This document shows, piece by piece, positions 26,614 through 34,998 of a stretch of DNA of 64,000 bases. The DNA comes from Senegalimassilia sp003474385 (GTDB taxonomy: Bacteria > Actinomycetota > Coriobacteriia > Coriobacteriales > Eggerthellaceae): the NCBI RefSeq assembly GCF_003474385.1, contig NZ_QUCY01000013.1:11339-75338 (forward strand), read 5' to 3'. The translations under genes and the position numbers were made by a program. Each line of letters opens with the position of its first letter. The stretch's first letter is position 1. A model generated the notes under the pieces. The model worked only from the letters and a program-made list of their open reading frames with translations, searched no databases and was not told the origin of the DNA.

Positions 26614-27813
26614 TTAATGCTGCTTGAGCGTCGCGTTGTGGGACCACACCGAGCCGATCATGCCCAGCATGAAGAAGTTCACCACCATAAACGACGATCC
26701 GTAGCTCATGAACGGCAACGGGATGCCCGTGATGGGCATCAGGCCGCAGTCCATGCCGATGTTCTCCAAGATTTGGAACAGCCACATGCCCACGACGCAC
26801 ATCACGATGACCATGCCGAACAGGTCGCCGGAGCTGCGGGCTATGCGGAAGCTTATCAAAACCAGCGCAGCGTACAAACCGAGCAGCACGAGCGCGCCCA
26901 AAAATCCCAGCTCCTCGGCAAGCACGCAAAAGATGAAGTCGGTGGGCGCCTCGGGAAGAAGGCCTAGCGAATGTTGCGTGCCCTGGAACAGGCCCTTGCC
27001 GAACACGCCGCCCGAGCCGATAGCGACCTTCGCCTGCTGCAGGTTGTAGCCTTCATCGGTAGTTGCCGTGCCGGACTGGTCCATGAACACGAGCAGGCGG
27101 TTGCGCTGATATTGCTTGAGCAGCTTGTACTCGCCCGTGGAGGATTTGATGACCTCGTCTATGGCGAACACCGCCACGACGGCGGCCACGAACAATCCAA
27201 GCGTAATCAGCAGGCACTTCGAGTTAGCGCCTCCCATGACCAGGGCGAACGCCGCAATGCACAGATACACCAGACCGGTGCCCAGGTCGGGCTGCGTCAT
27301 GATGCACGCAAACGGCACCATCATGATGCCCAAGGCCTTCACATACTCGCGCGGATCGTCCAGGTTGCCGCCGTAGCGCGCCATGACCGCGGCATCCATG
27401 AGGATGACGGTGATCTTGGCGAACTCGCCGGGCTGGATCTGCATACCCAGCTTGATCCAGCTTCTCGCGCCCATGCCGGCATCGGTGCCGAGCCCCGGTA
27501 TGTGCGGCGACATGATGAGCACCACATTGATGATAAGGAACAGCGTGGTGTAATCCGACAAGCGCCGGTAATCGAACCGCCACACCAAGATCATGAATAC
27601 CAAGCCCACGGCAACGCCGCCGAGCTGGCGGCTGTACTGGTAATCGCCGTCCGCGCGGACGGCGGAATACACGATGATCAAGCCGTATCCCACCAGCAAC
27701 GTGACCACAATGGCCAGCGGCAGGTGCAGCCACGGGAAACGGCGCGGCTTGGATGCAGCCGATGCCGCCGCGTTGGGGCGGCGAAGCGAATCGATTTGCG
27801 GTAACTGCGCCAT
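26614..27813 (-). CDS. rodA: Rod-shape SEDS glycosyltransferase RodA
   Basis: RodA polymerises peptidoglycan glycan strands in the elongasome together with PBP2. The 399-residue SEDS protein has about ten hydrophobic segments. Family landmarks are visible: PNAGAR-like GMGARSWIKLGMQIQPGEF with the conserved Glu/Phe, the QPDLGTG box near residue 175, and PEAPTDFIFCVLAEELGF near 290, then GIPLPFMSYGSS near the end. The N-terminal 30 residues are basic and cytoplasmic. It follows the PBP2 gene after 15 bp, the classic mrdA-rodA pair, and is followed by the DUF697 gene. The assignment to RodA rather than FtsW rests on the mre/mrd context. Confidence 0.96.
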   Translation of the reverse strand: MAQLPQIDSLRRPNAAASAASKPRRFPWLHLPLAIVVTLLVGYGLIIVYSAVRADGDYQYSRQLGGVAVGLVFMILVWRFDYRRLSDYTTLFLIINVVLIMSPHIPGLGTDAGMGARSWIKLGMQIQPGEFAKITVILMDAAVMARYGGNLDDPREYVKALGIMMVPFACIMTQPDLGTGLVYLCIAAFALVMGGANSKCLLITLGLFVAAVVAVFAIDEVIKSSTGEYKLLKQYQRNRLLVFMDQSGTATTDEGYNLQQAKVAIGSGGVFGKGLFQGTQHSLGLLPEAPTDFIFCVLAEELGFLGALVLLGLYAALVLISFRIARSSGDLFGMVIVMCVVGMWLFQILENIGMDCGLMPITGIPLPFMSYGSSFMVVNFFMLGMIGSVWSHNATLKQH

Positions 27814-27828
27814 AGCGCCTCCTTCCCA

Positions 27829-29994
27829 TTAGTCCGAACGTCCGCTCGACGTGCCCTTGCCGGCGCCGGCTTCCGACTTGCCCGAAGAGCCCGCGATATC
27901 GCCGACCTCCCCATCCGAGGTGTTGGTCGACGAAAGCGCCGCGGCCATGACCTGCGCGCCGATCGGCGCCGCTACCGATGAACCGCCGCCGCCGTGCTCG
28001 ACGACGCAGGCGAGCACGTACTTCGGATCATCATAGGGGGCATAGCAGGCGAACCAAGCCGTGTCCTCCATATCAGTGTATTCGGCCGTGCCGGTTTTAC
28101 ACGCAACCGTATCCGGGTCGATACCTTGATCGTTGAACAGCTTGGCGATCTCCTCGTTGTCGGTGGTCACTCCGCGAAGCGCGTTGCGCACCACGGCAAG
28201 GTCGGCCATGGAGACGTCAGGCGTGTCCAGAACCTGCGGCTGATACGTAAGCGCCACATCGCCGCCGGCGTTGCGCACCTCTTTGAGCAGATGCGGCTTG
28301 ACGATGTTGCCAGACGCGATGGCGCCGTAGGCTACCGCGATCTCCATGGGCGTGACCAGCACGTAGCCCTGACCGATGCACATGTTCGTATAGTCGCCGC
28401 CCTTCCACTGGGCATCCTCGGGAGTGTCGCGGAAATACTCCTGCTTCCATTCGGGCGTGGGAATGCGACCCGAGGTTTCGCCGTTAAGGTCGATGCCGGT
28501 GGTTTGATCCAAGCGGTAGCGTTTCAGGAAATCCTGCAGCAACGTTGCCGACTTGCCCTTGTTCGCAGCAGCGTCCCAGAACTTGTAGCCGATGTCGTAA
28601 TACACGGTATCGCACGAGTTCACGATGCCGCCGCGGAAATCGAGCGTGCCATGGCCCTGCTTCTTCCAGCACTTCTGAACATCGCCCGAGCCGAAACCGT
28701 CCCAGCTGCCGGTGCAGTCCCAGGTCTCGGTTGCCGTGGCCATGCCGTTTTCAAGCGCCGCCAAGCCGGTGAACGTCTTGTACGTGGATGCTGCCGGATA
28801 GGTGCCCTGGATGGCGCGGTTGAGCAGCGGGCTGAACGCGGCCGAGGATTGCAGCAGGTCCAGCTCGTCTTGCGTGATGCCGCCCACGAACGTGGTGGGC
28901 GTGAACGTGGGATAGCTGGAAAGCGCCACGATGCTTCCATCGGTGACGTCCATGACCACCACCGCGCCGCCCGTGCCCTTGCCCGAGCCGATAGCGCCGC
29001 CATCAGGGCAGATCATATCGGCAAGCGCCTTGTCGGCCACATACTGCACGTGCGATTTCAGGGTGGTGTGCACATCAGAGCCCTTGACGGGCTGCGTTTC
29101 GCTGACCACTTCCACCACGTTGCCCTGCGCATCGGCCATGACCTTGCGCTCGCCATGGTCGCCGGCAAGCAGGTTGTCATACATCTGTTCGATGCCGCTG
29201 CGCCCCACCGAGTCTCCCAGCTCAAGGTCGCGGCCCTCGGCCACGCTTGCGATGTCATCGCTGGTCACGCTGCCGGTATAGCCCACCGCATGCGCCGCAA
29301 GGGCGCCATGGGGGTAATCGCGCACCGTGCGTGTTTGCACGGTGATGCCCGGAAACGCATCGGCGTGCTCGGCGATGAAGGCGACGTTTCGCATGCTGGC
29401 ATCGCTTGCCACCACGCGCTGGCTTTGCGCGCCGCTCGTCGCATCGGCGATGCGCTTGCGCACGATGCCGCTCGGTACGCCCAGCACCGTGGACAGACGG
29501 GCGACGACATCGTGATCGTTTGCGACGTCGGGCTCGGCAAGCACCGTCAGCGACGTGCGGTTCTTCACGATGACGTTGCCGTCGGCGTCCAGGATGTAAC
29601 CGCGCGGCGCGGGAGTGTACACCGTGGTGTACTGGTTGTCCTCGGACTCCTTTTTGAAGGAGGCGCCGGAAAGCACCTGCATGCTCCACAGCTTCGTGGC
29701 GAGCGTGCCGAAGATCAGGCCGGCAACGACACCCATGGCGGTGAAGCGGCTTTTCAGGTTATCGCCGGGGTTTGCCACCGGCTGCGCAGGCGTTCCTCCG
29801 CGGGCGACGCCGCCTGCCGGCACACGATGAGAATCGGGAAGCGAGCTGCTCACGCCCACCGATTGGATGGAGCGAACGTCGCGCTTGACGCTGACGTTCT
29901 CGGTTTTCCGGCTGCGAAGCACCGCATAGACCGCCACCAAGATGGCGGCGACCACCAAAAGGGCTACGAAGCCGGCTACGATAGCTGCGAACAT
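27829..29994 (-). CDS. mrdA: Penicillin-binding protein 2 (elongasome transpeptidase)
   Basis: The class B PBP cross-links peptidoglycan during side-wall growth. Active-site motifs are STYK (Ser403-Lys406), SCDT for the SxN-type motif and KTGTAEY starting at Lys633. The PBP-dimer domain precedes them (about 120-330). Unusually, there are two hydrophobic segments near the N-terminus: residues 3-27 and about 85-105, separated by a Ser/Gly-rich, charged linker of about 55 residues. Ordinary PBP2 has only the second. With two helices, the N-terminus would lie outside or the linker would be a cytoplasmic or external loop. The C-terminus is Gly/Ser-rich. The gene sits between mreD and rodA with gaps of 9 and 15 bp. 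Confidence 0.95.
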   Translation of the reverse strand: MFAAIVAGFVALLVVAAILVAVYAVLRSRKTENVSVKRDVRSIQSVGVSSSLPDSHRVPAGGVARGGTPAQPVANPGDNLKSRFTAMGVVAGLIFGTLATKLWSMQVLSGASFKKESEDNQYTTVYTPAPRGYILDADGNVIVKNRTSLTVLAEPDVANDHDVVARLSTVLGVPSGIVRKRIADATSGAQSQRVVASDASMRNVAFIAEHADAFPGITVQTRTVRDYPHGALAAHAVGYTGSVTSDDIASVAEGRDLELGDSVGRSGIEQMYDNLLAGDHGERKVMADAQGNVVEVVSETQPVKGSDVHTTLKSHVQYVADKALADMICPDGGAIGSGKGTGGAVVVMDVTDGSIVALSSYPTFTPTTFVGGITQDELDLLQSSAAFSPLLNRAIQGTYPAASTYKTFTGLAALENGMATATETWDCTGSWDGFGSGDVQKCWKKQGHGTLDFRGGIVNSCDTVYYDIGYKFWDAAANKGKSATLLQDFLKRYRLDQTTGIDLNGETSGRIPTPEWKQEYFRDTPEDAQWKGGDYTNMCIGQGYVLVTPMEIAVAYGAIASGNIVKPHLLKEVRNAGGDVALTYQPQVLDTPDVSMADLAVVRNALRGVTTDNEEIAKLFNDQGIDPDTVACKTGTAEYTDMEDTAWFACYAPYDDPKYVLACVVEHGGGGSSVAAPIGAQVMAAALSSTNTSDGEVGDIAGSSGKSEAGAGKGTSSGRSD

Positions 29995-30003
29995 GCGCGC
30001 CCC

Positions 30004-30528
30004 CTATCGCAGTTTCGGCGTGCGCAGACCGCGGTCCTGGGCGCCGCCGGCAAGCAGCCGCGCCATGACGAAGTAGACCACCAGACCCACGGCGCAGTCG
30101 TAGAGCGCGCACGGAAGGGCGCGGGTGAACAGCGCCTCCAGAGGGTTGGCGGCAAGCCCGCATGCCATGAGCAGCATGCCGTAGCAAAGCTCGGCCAAAA
30201 GCGCGCAGGCCGTGAAGATGGCCAGCGGCATGAACAGCGTGTCGTTATCCACCAGCGAGAACACGCGGGAAGCCAAGAAGCACGCGATGACCAGCAGAAG
30301 CGCCATGCCGCCCACCGGGCCCGTGCCCGTAAGGTCGTACAGAAGGCCCATGGCAAACGGCAGCACCGGGCCCGCCTCCGTGGGGATGACGATGGCCACG
30401 ACCAGCGCATAGGCCAGCAGAAAGTTCGGCTGCGCCGAGAACAGCGCCACGGCCGGAGCCAGCGCGATCTGCAGCACGAACGCCACGATAGCGCCCACCA
30501 CCAGCACCAGGTTGTTCTTCTCGCCCAT
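30004..30528 (-). CDS. mreD: Rod shape-determining membrane protein MreD
   Basis: MreD is a small integral membrane part of the elongasome. The 174-residue protein has five to six hydrophobic segments, and begins MGEKNNLVLVVGAIVAFVLQIALAP as two joined pieces, NNLVLVVGAIVAF and VLQIALAPAVALF. The FAMGLLYDLTGTGPVGG stretch near residue 58-75 is the most conserved MreD region. Sequence conservation in this family is low, so position is important: it starts 2 bp after the mreC stop codon and is followed by PBP2. Together the evidence is strong. Confidence 0.92.
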   Translation of the reverse strand: MGEKNNLVLVVGAIVAFVLQIALAPAVALFSAQPNFLLAYALVVAIVIPTEAGPVLPFAMGLLYDLTGTGPVGGMALLLVIACFLASRVFSLVDNDTLFMPLAIFTACALLAELCYGMLLMACGLAANPLEALFTRALPCALYDCAVGLVVYFVMARLLAGGAQDRGLRTPKLR

Positions 30529-30530
30529 GG

Positions 30531-31535
30531 CTAGCGCCCCCCTTCGTTGGATGAATTGCCGTTGCCGGAGTTATCGGAGCTGCTCGAGCTCGACGAGGAG
30601 CTGCTCGAACTTCCCGTATTGGATCCGCTGGAGCTATTGGAGCCGCTTGTGGAAGTCGAGCTGCTGGAGGCTATGGAATCCGAATCGTCGTCATCGGATA
30701 CGCCCACGCTGGAAACCACCAGCACGTCCTCGAGCGTGTCGATGGAATCGTTCGGGGAGACCACGATGCGTCGGCTGGTATCGCCCTGCTGGGCGTCCAC
30801 CTTCACCACCGTGCCGATGATGAGGCCGCGCGCGTAGCTACCGCCCAGACCCGAGGTGACGATGACGTCGCCGACGTTGACCTCGGCATCGGCATCCAGG
30901 TCCTCAAGATACAGAAGGCCGATCAGGCTGCCACGCAGGATGCCCTCGGCGCGGCTGGACTGAACCATGGCCGCGGCGCCGGATTGCGGGTCGGTGAGCA
31001 AGCGCACCGTCGCGGTGCTTCCGCTGGCCGATACCACCTGGCCCACCACGCCGGAGGTCCCGATAACCGTTTGACCGGTCGAAATGCCCTCGTTGGCGCC
31101 CTTGTTGATGATGACCGTCTGGCTCCATGCCTCGGAGCTTCGGCCGATGACGCGCGCACCCGTGCCCTCGATCTGGTAGTTATCCTTCAAATCGAGCAGC
31201 TTCTGCAGGCGCTGCGCTTCCTGCTTATATTCTTCCATCTGGGCATACTGCTGCTCAAGCTGGCTGTTGTACTCGCGCAAGCCCGTCAAGGTGTTCTGGT
31301 CGGCCGTGATGTTCTCCATGGTGTCGCCCACCGTGGAGGTTGCGGCCTCCACCGAGCCGCCCACGATGCGCAGCGGGCTGACGGCGCCCGACACCGCCGA
31401 CTGCAGCGTGTGCAGCGGGCCGGCCGAACCTTCGCGACCGTAAGCCGTGATCATGATGATGCTTGCCGCAATCAAGCCTATAAGCAGCGCTCGGCGCATA
31501 AGCGCCGAGCTTTGTTGTTGAAAATTAAGAGCCAT
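30531..31535 (-). CDS. mreC: Rod shape-determining protein MreC with poly-Ser tail
   Basis: MreC is an extracytoplasmic scaffold that activates PBP2. The protein has one N-terminal transmembrane helix (about residues 12-30), a coiled coil near 75-112 (LREYNSQLEQQYAQMEEYK) and two beta-barrel-like domains (about 115-275), with GTSGVVGQVVSASG and VGDVIVTSGLGGSYARGL as recognisable pieces. The last 60 residues are almost only Ser, Gly, Asn and Thr, a low-complexity tail that may span the wall or be a target for modification. It lies between mreB (15 bp gap) and mreD (2 bp gap). Assignment is firm. Confidence 0.95.
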   Translation of the reverse strand: MALNFQQQSSALMRRALLIGLIAASIIMITAYGREGSAGPLHTLQSAVSGAVSPLRIVGGSVEAATSTVGDTMENITADQNTLTGLREYNSQLEQQYAQMEEYKQEAQRLQKLLDLKDNYQIEGTGARVIGRSSEAWSQTVIINKGANEGISTGQTVIGTSGVVGQVVSASGSTATVRLLTDPQSGAAAMVQSSRAEGILRGSLIGLLYLEDLDADAEVNVGDVIVTSGLGGSYARGLIIGTVVKVDAQQGDTSRRIVVSPNDSIDTLEDVLVVSSVGVSDDDDSDSIASSSSTSTSGSNSSSGSNTGSSSSSSSSSSSSDNSGNGNSSNEGGR

Positions 31536-31550
31536 AACGTTGAGGCTGTC

Positions 31551-32606
31551 CTATTTCGATCGCATGAGCGTCTGCTTGAGCGCCTGCGGGGTTTCGAGAA
31601 CCTTCAGGCAGCCCATGACCACGTTCGTCAAAGCCGTCTCGCTCACCCACACGGGGATCTCCAGCTTATCGGTAAGGTAGCGGTCCAAGCCGGAAAGCAG
31701 GCCGCCGCCGCCGGTGAGCAGGATGCCGTTCTGGATGATGTCCGATGCCAGGTCGGGGTTGGTCTTCTTGAACGTCTCCTTGATGTGCACCACCATCTCC
31801 TCGCACGGGGCGATGAGCGCCTGGCGGACATCCTCGGATTGGATGGTGACTTCCTTGGGCTGCTCGGTGATGACATCCTGGCCGGAGATGATCATGTCGC
31901 GCTCGCGGCCGTCTTCAAACGGCAGGATGGAGCCGATCTTGATCTTGATGATCTCAGCGGTGCGCTCGCCGATCTTGATGCCCAGAAGGTCACGCAGGTG
32001 CATGGCGATGGCCTCATCCATACGGTTGCCGGCCAAGCGCAGGCTGGAGGACGTGACGATGCCGCCCAGGGAGATGACGGCCACCTCGGTGGTGCCACCG
32101 CCGATGTCGACGACCATAGAGCCGGTAGGCTCGGTGACGGGCAGGTCGGCGCCCATGGCAGCGGCCATAGGCTCCTCGATCAGGTACGCCTGGCGGGCGC
32201 CCGCCTGCACGGCGGCCTCGAACACGGCGCGCTTCTCAACAGAGGTGGCGCCGCAAGGGATGCAGATGACGATGCGGGGCTTGGCCTGCCACGGATACTT
32301 GCGCGGCGCAGCCTTGTTGATGAACGCGCTGATCATAGCCTCGGTGACGTCGTAATCGGCCACCACGCCGTCATGCAACGGGTGCTCGGCCGAGAACGCA
32401 TCGGGCGTATGGTTGATCATATTCTTCGCCTCGTGGCCGACGGCCAAGACGCGATGGGTGCTTTTCTCGATTGCGACGACGGAAGGCTCGTTGACGACTA
32501 TGCCTTCGCCGGGAATGGCGACCAGGGTATTCGCGGTGCCGAGGTCGATGGCCATGTCGCACGACATCTGGCCAGTAAGACCCGAGAAGAAATCCAAGAA
32601 TGACAT
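31551..32606 (-). CDS. mreB: Actin-like cell shape protein MreB
   Basis: MreB filaments orient the elongasome along the inner membrane. The actin fold shows in the phosphate-1 loop CDMAIDLGTANTLVAIPG, the KNMINHTPDAFSAEHPL region, phosphate-2 SMVVDIGGGTTEVAVISLGG and adenosine motif GILLTGGGGLLSGLD. Length 351 residues is normal. The amphipathic N-terminal piece MSFLDFFSGL suits membrane binding. It is the first gene of the long minus-strand operon mreB-mreC-mreD-mrdA-rodA-DUF697-TIGR03960-TIGR03936, with all gaps under 30 bp. The 285-bp gap upstream should hold the operon promoter. Confidence 0.97.
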   Translation of the reverse strand: MSFLDFFSGLTGQMSCDMAIDLGTANTLVAIPGEGIVVNEPSVVAIEKSTHRVLAVGHEAKNMINHTPDAFSAEHPLHDGVVADYDVTEAMISAFINKAAPRKYPWQAKPRIVICIPCGATSVEKRAVFEAAVQAGARQAYLIEEPMAAAMGADLPVTEPTGSMVVDIGGGTTEVAVISLGGIVTSSSLRLAGNRMDEAIAMHLRDLLGIKIGERTAEIIKIKIGSILPFEDGRERDMIISGQDVITEQPKEVTIQSEDVRQALIAPCEEMVVHIKETFKKTNPDLASDIIQNGILLTGGGGLLSGLDRYLTDKLEIPVWVSETALTNVVMGCLKVLETPQALKQTLMRSK

Positions 32607-32843
32607 GTAGGCAAACCCCTTGTGCTACGTTTCTAGTGAAATCAGATTCTAGCACAGGCGATTTCACCCGGTTTCCCTGCGCATGGAAATCCATCAGGGG
32701 TACGCATTAAGGATGACGAAGGGAGCCTGGCGTCATACCGAGCATCAAGGCAAAGCCGACAAGCGCCGAGCAAACCGCACACAGCGCATCGCAAGCCGCT
32801 TCCCCATTGCGCCAACAGGGCGCATTCGACCAGCCCCATCAAG

Positions 32844-32870
32844 AAGCGGCCCGCATTTCGCGGGCCGCTT
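32844..32870. terminator. Terminator of the hyh operon
   Basis: Perfect 11-base arms (32844-32854 and 32860-32870) with a 5-nt loop, 22 bp after the large-subunit stop codon; T-rich bases follow on both strands. The remaining gap to mreB (32607-32843) shows no gene. Confidence 0.75.
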
Positions 32871-32891
32871 TCGTTCACACTATTCGGTTTC

Positions 32892-34187
32892 CTAGTGCAC
32901 GCTGCAGCTGAAGCAGGGGTCGTAGGCTCGCACGAGCTTCTCGACCTCGGTGCGCACCTCCGACGCCTCCGCGCCGTTGGCGATGAGCTTCTCGGCCAGC
33001 ACGCGCATGTCCGACTCCAGGTTCGCGCAGTTCTGCGCCGTGGGGGTCATGATGGTGGCGTGCACCACACGGCCGGCGTCGTCGAGCTCGAGCTGATGGA
33101 ACACCGTGCCTCGCGGCGCCTCTGTGAAGCCCGTGCCCACGCCCGCGCGCACCTCGAACGGCACCGGAACGCTGTCGCCCTCGAACGGACCGTCGGGCTC
33201 GGCAAGCTTGCGGCACAGGTCGGCGCAACGTCCCAGCGCGTCGAGCACCTCCACCGCCTGAGCGACGTTGTTCAAAAACGGGTTGCGCTCGGGCGGGCGC
33301 AGGCCGGCCTTGGCCGCCGCCACCTTCGCCTCCTGCGACAGCGCGCCCCATGACGCGTTGATACGCGCCAGCGCACCGGTGAAGTAGGTCTTCCCCGTCT
33401 GCCTGCAGCGGGCGAACAGCGCCGCGGAATGCGACACCTCGTATTCCTCTACCTGCTCGCAAGCCCTATCGGCATCGAACGTGACGCCTGCATCCAAGAA
33501 GCGCGCCCAGCGGCTGTCGGCAACCGGGTAGCGGCCCTCGGCCACCATGGCCATCATGTCGCCCTGGGTGGCGATATCGGGAACGGCGAAGCCGTTGAAC
33601 AGGTCGACCACCGCACGGGCAAATTCGCGCTCGGCGTCCAGCTTGTCGGCCATGGCCAGGTACTCGTCACGCGTTGGCTCGTGGGTGAAGCCGCCCACCA
33701 CCGCGGTGATCGGATGGATGGAGCGACCGCCCACCAGATTGCACAGCTGGTTGCCCAACGACTTCAGGCCCAGCGCCTGGTCGAACAACTCGGGGTTGGC
33801 CTTGGCCAGCGGGAACACGCTTGCCATGTCCAAAAAGTCGGGCGCAGCGAACACGAACAGGTGCGACGCATGATTTTGCAAGTAGCTGCCGTACACCAGA
33901 AGCTCGCGCAGCGCGCGCGTGCGGTCGGTGACCTCCACACCGAAGATGTGCTCGATGGCCAGGATGTCGGTAATCACATGGCTTGCCGAGCAGATACCGC
34001 ACACGCGGCTGGCGATATACGGCACATCGGCGAATTTGCGGCCCACCACCATGGACTCGAACAGGCGAGCCGGCTCCACCACGTTCATCTCGCACGTTTC
34101 CACCGCACCGTCTTTGATGGACAGATGCACGTTGCCATGGCCCTCAACGCGGGCGATATGGTCTACCGAAATGGCGGTCCTCGTCAT
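32892..34187 (-). CDS. hyhL: Group 3b [NiFe]-hydrogenase large subunit without C-terminal extension
   Basis: The catalytic subunit of a cytoplasmic NAD(P)-linked hydrogenase. N-terminal ligand motif RVCGICSASH has Cys63 and Cys66; the C-terminal motif DPCFSCSVH has Cys425 and Cys428 and ends exactly at the stop codon (His431). Most [NiFe] large subunits carry a further peptide that a protease removes after nickel insertion; here none is encoded. ATG 34187 (MTRTAISVDHIARVEGHG) is chosen because AGGAG lies about 10 nt upstream and the homologous region begins there; it is 13 bp after the small-subunit stop. Last gene of the operon hyhB-hyhG-hyhS-hyhL. Group 3b is inferred from subunit composition. 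Confidence 0.94.
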   Translation of the reverse strand: MTRTAISVDHIARVEGHGNVHLSIKDGAVETCEMNVVEPARLFESMVVGRKFADVPYIASRVCGICSASHVITDILAIEHIFGVEVTDRTRALRELLVYGSYLQNHASHLFVFAAPDFLDMASVFPLAKANPELFDQALGLKSLGNQLCNLVGGRSIHPITAVVGGFTHEPTRDEYLAMADKLDAEREFARAVVDLFNGFAVPDIATQGDMMAMVAEGRYPVADSRWARFLDAGVTFDADRACEQVEEYEVSHSAALFARCRQTGKTYFTGALARINASWGALSQEAKVAAAKAGLRPPERNPFLNNVAQAVEVLDALGRCADLCRKLAEPDGPFEGDSVPVPFEVRAGVGTGFTEAPRGTVFHQLELDDAGRVVHATIMTPTAQNCANLESDMRVLAEKLIANGAEASEVRTEVEKLVRAYDPCFSCSVH

Positions 34188-34200
34188 ATCGATTCGTCTC

Positions 34201-34983
34201 CTATTCGCGCGCCGACTGCACGCGTTCAACCTGGTTGAACAGCGCCAGCGCCTCATCGAAATCGTCCGGGTCCACGCCCGCGCGCTCGCACGCGGCGCGC
34301 GCGGCCTCAAGGTTGGCGTCGGGGGAAAGCCCGCGGCATCCGTTGCAAGCCCGCCCGAGGTTCACGCACTTCGCGCCGCATCCGGCAACCGTCACCAAGC
34401 CTAAGCACAGCTGGCCTTGGTCGAAGAAGCAGTCGGTGCCGTTGCGTTTGCACTGCCCGCACATGGTGCCCGTTCGGTCGAACTTGTTCGAACCGTACAG
34501 CGCGCGCTGCAGCACGTCGATGAAGTCCATGGTGTCGACCGGGCAGCAGCGCACCGTGTGGTCGACGTCGATGACCGCGCCGACCGGGCGCGGCACCACC
34601 ATGGAACCGCATGCCGCGGGTACGTCCTTGTACACCTGGCTCGGACGCTTGAAGAAGTTGCGCGCCGCGATGCCGGGGATGCCCGCAGTGGCGGCGCAAG
34701 CACCCAAGGCGATGACGCACTTGGCGCGCTCACGCAGCTTGCGCACCGTGGCTTCGGATTCCTCGGTGGTCACGGCGCCCTCGATGACGGCCACGTCGAA
34801 CTCCTCCGGCATGGGCTCGCTCGAAGCCAGCTGCCAATAGCGCAGGTCGATCTGACCGAGCACGTCGGTCAGGTGCTGCTCGACGTTGGTGATCTGAAGC
34901 TGGCAGCCGAAGCAGCTGGCAAACCCGACCACCACAACGCGCGGAAGGTCGCGCGCCTGGCGGTCGTCGTTTCCGCATCCCAT
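34201..34983 (-). CDS. hyhS: Group 3b hydrogenase small subunit
   Basis: The 260-residue electron-transfer subunit has no Tat signal, so it stays in the cytoplasm. The proximal cluster cysteines are in ASCFGCQLQITN, ALGACAATAGIPG and VRCCPVD. A second cysteine-rich part (TMCGQCKRNGTDC, QLCLGLVTVAGCGAKC, GRACNGCRG) can hold two more [4Fe-4S] clusters. I chose ATG 34983 with GGGAGG upstream; the ATG at 34998 directly follows the hyhG stop codon but lacks a ribosome-binding site. It lies between the flavin subunit and the large subunit. Typical of the delta subunit of sulfhydrogenase-type enzymes. Confidence 0.93.
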   Translation of the reverse strand: MGCGNDDRQARDLPRVVVVGFASCFGCQLQITNVEQHLTDVLGQIDLRYWQLASSEPMPEEFDVAVIEGAVTTEESEATVRKLRERAKCVIALGACAATAGIPGIAARNFFKRPSQVYKDVPAACGSMVVPRPVGAVIDVDHTVRCCPVDTMDFIDVLQRALYGSNKFDRTGTMCGQCKRNGTDCFFDQGQLCLGLVTVAGCGAKCVNLGRACNGCRGLSPDANLEAARAACERAGVDPDDFDEALALFNQVERVQSARE

Positions 34984-34998
34984 GTTCGTGCCTCCCAT

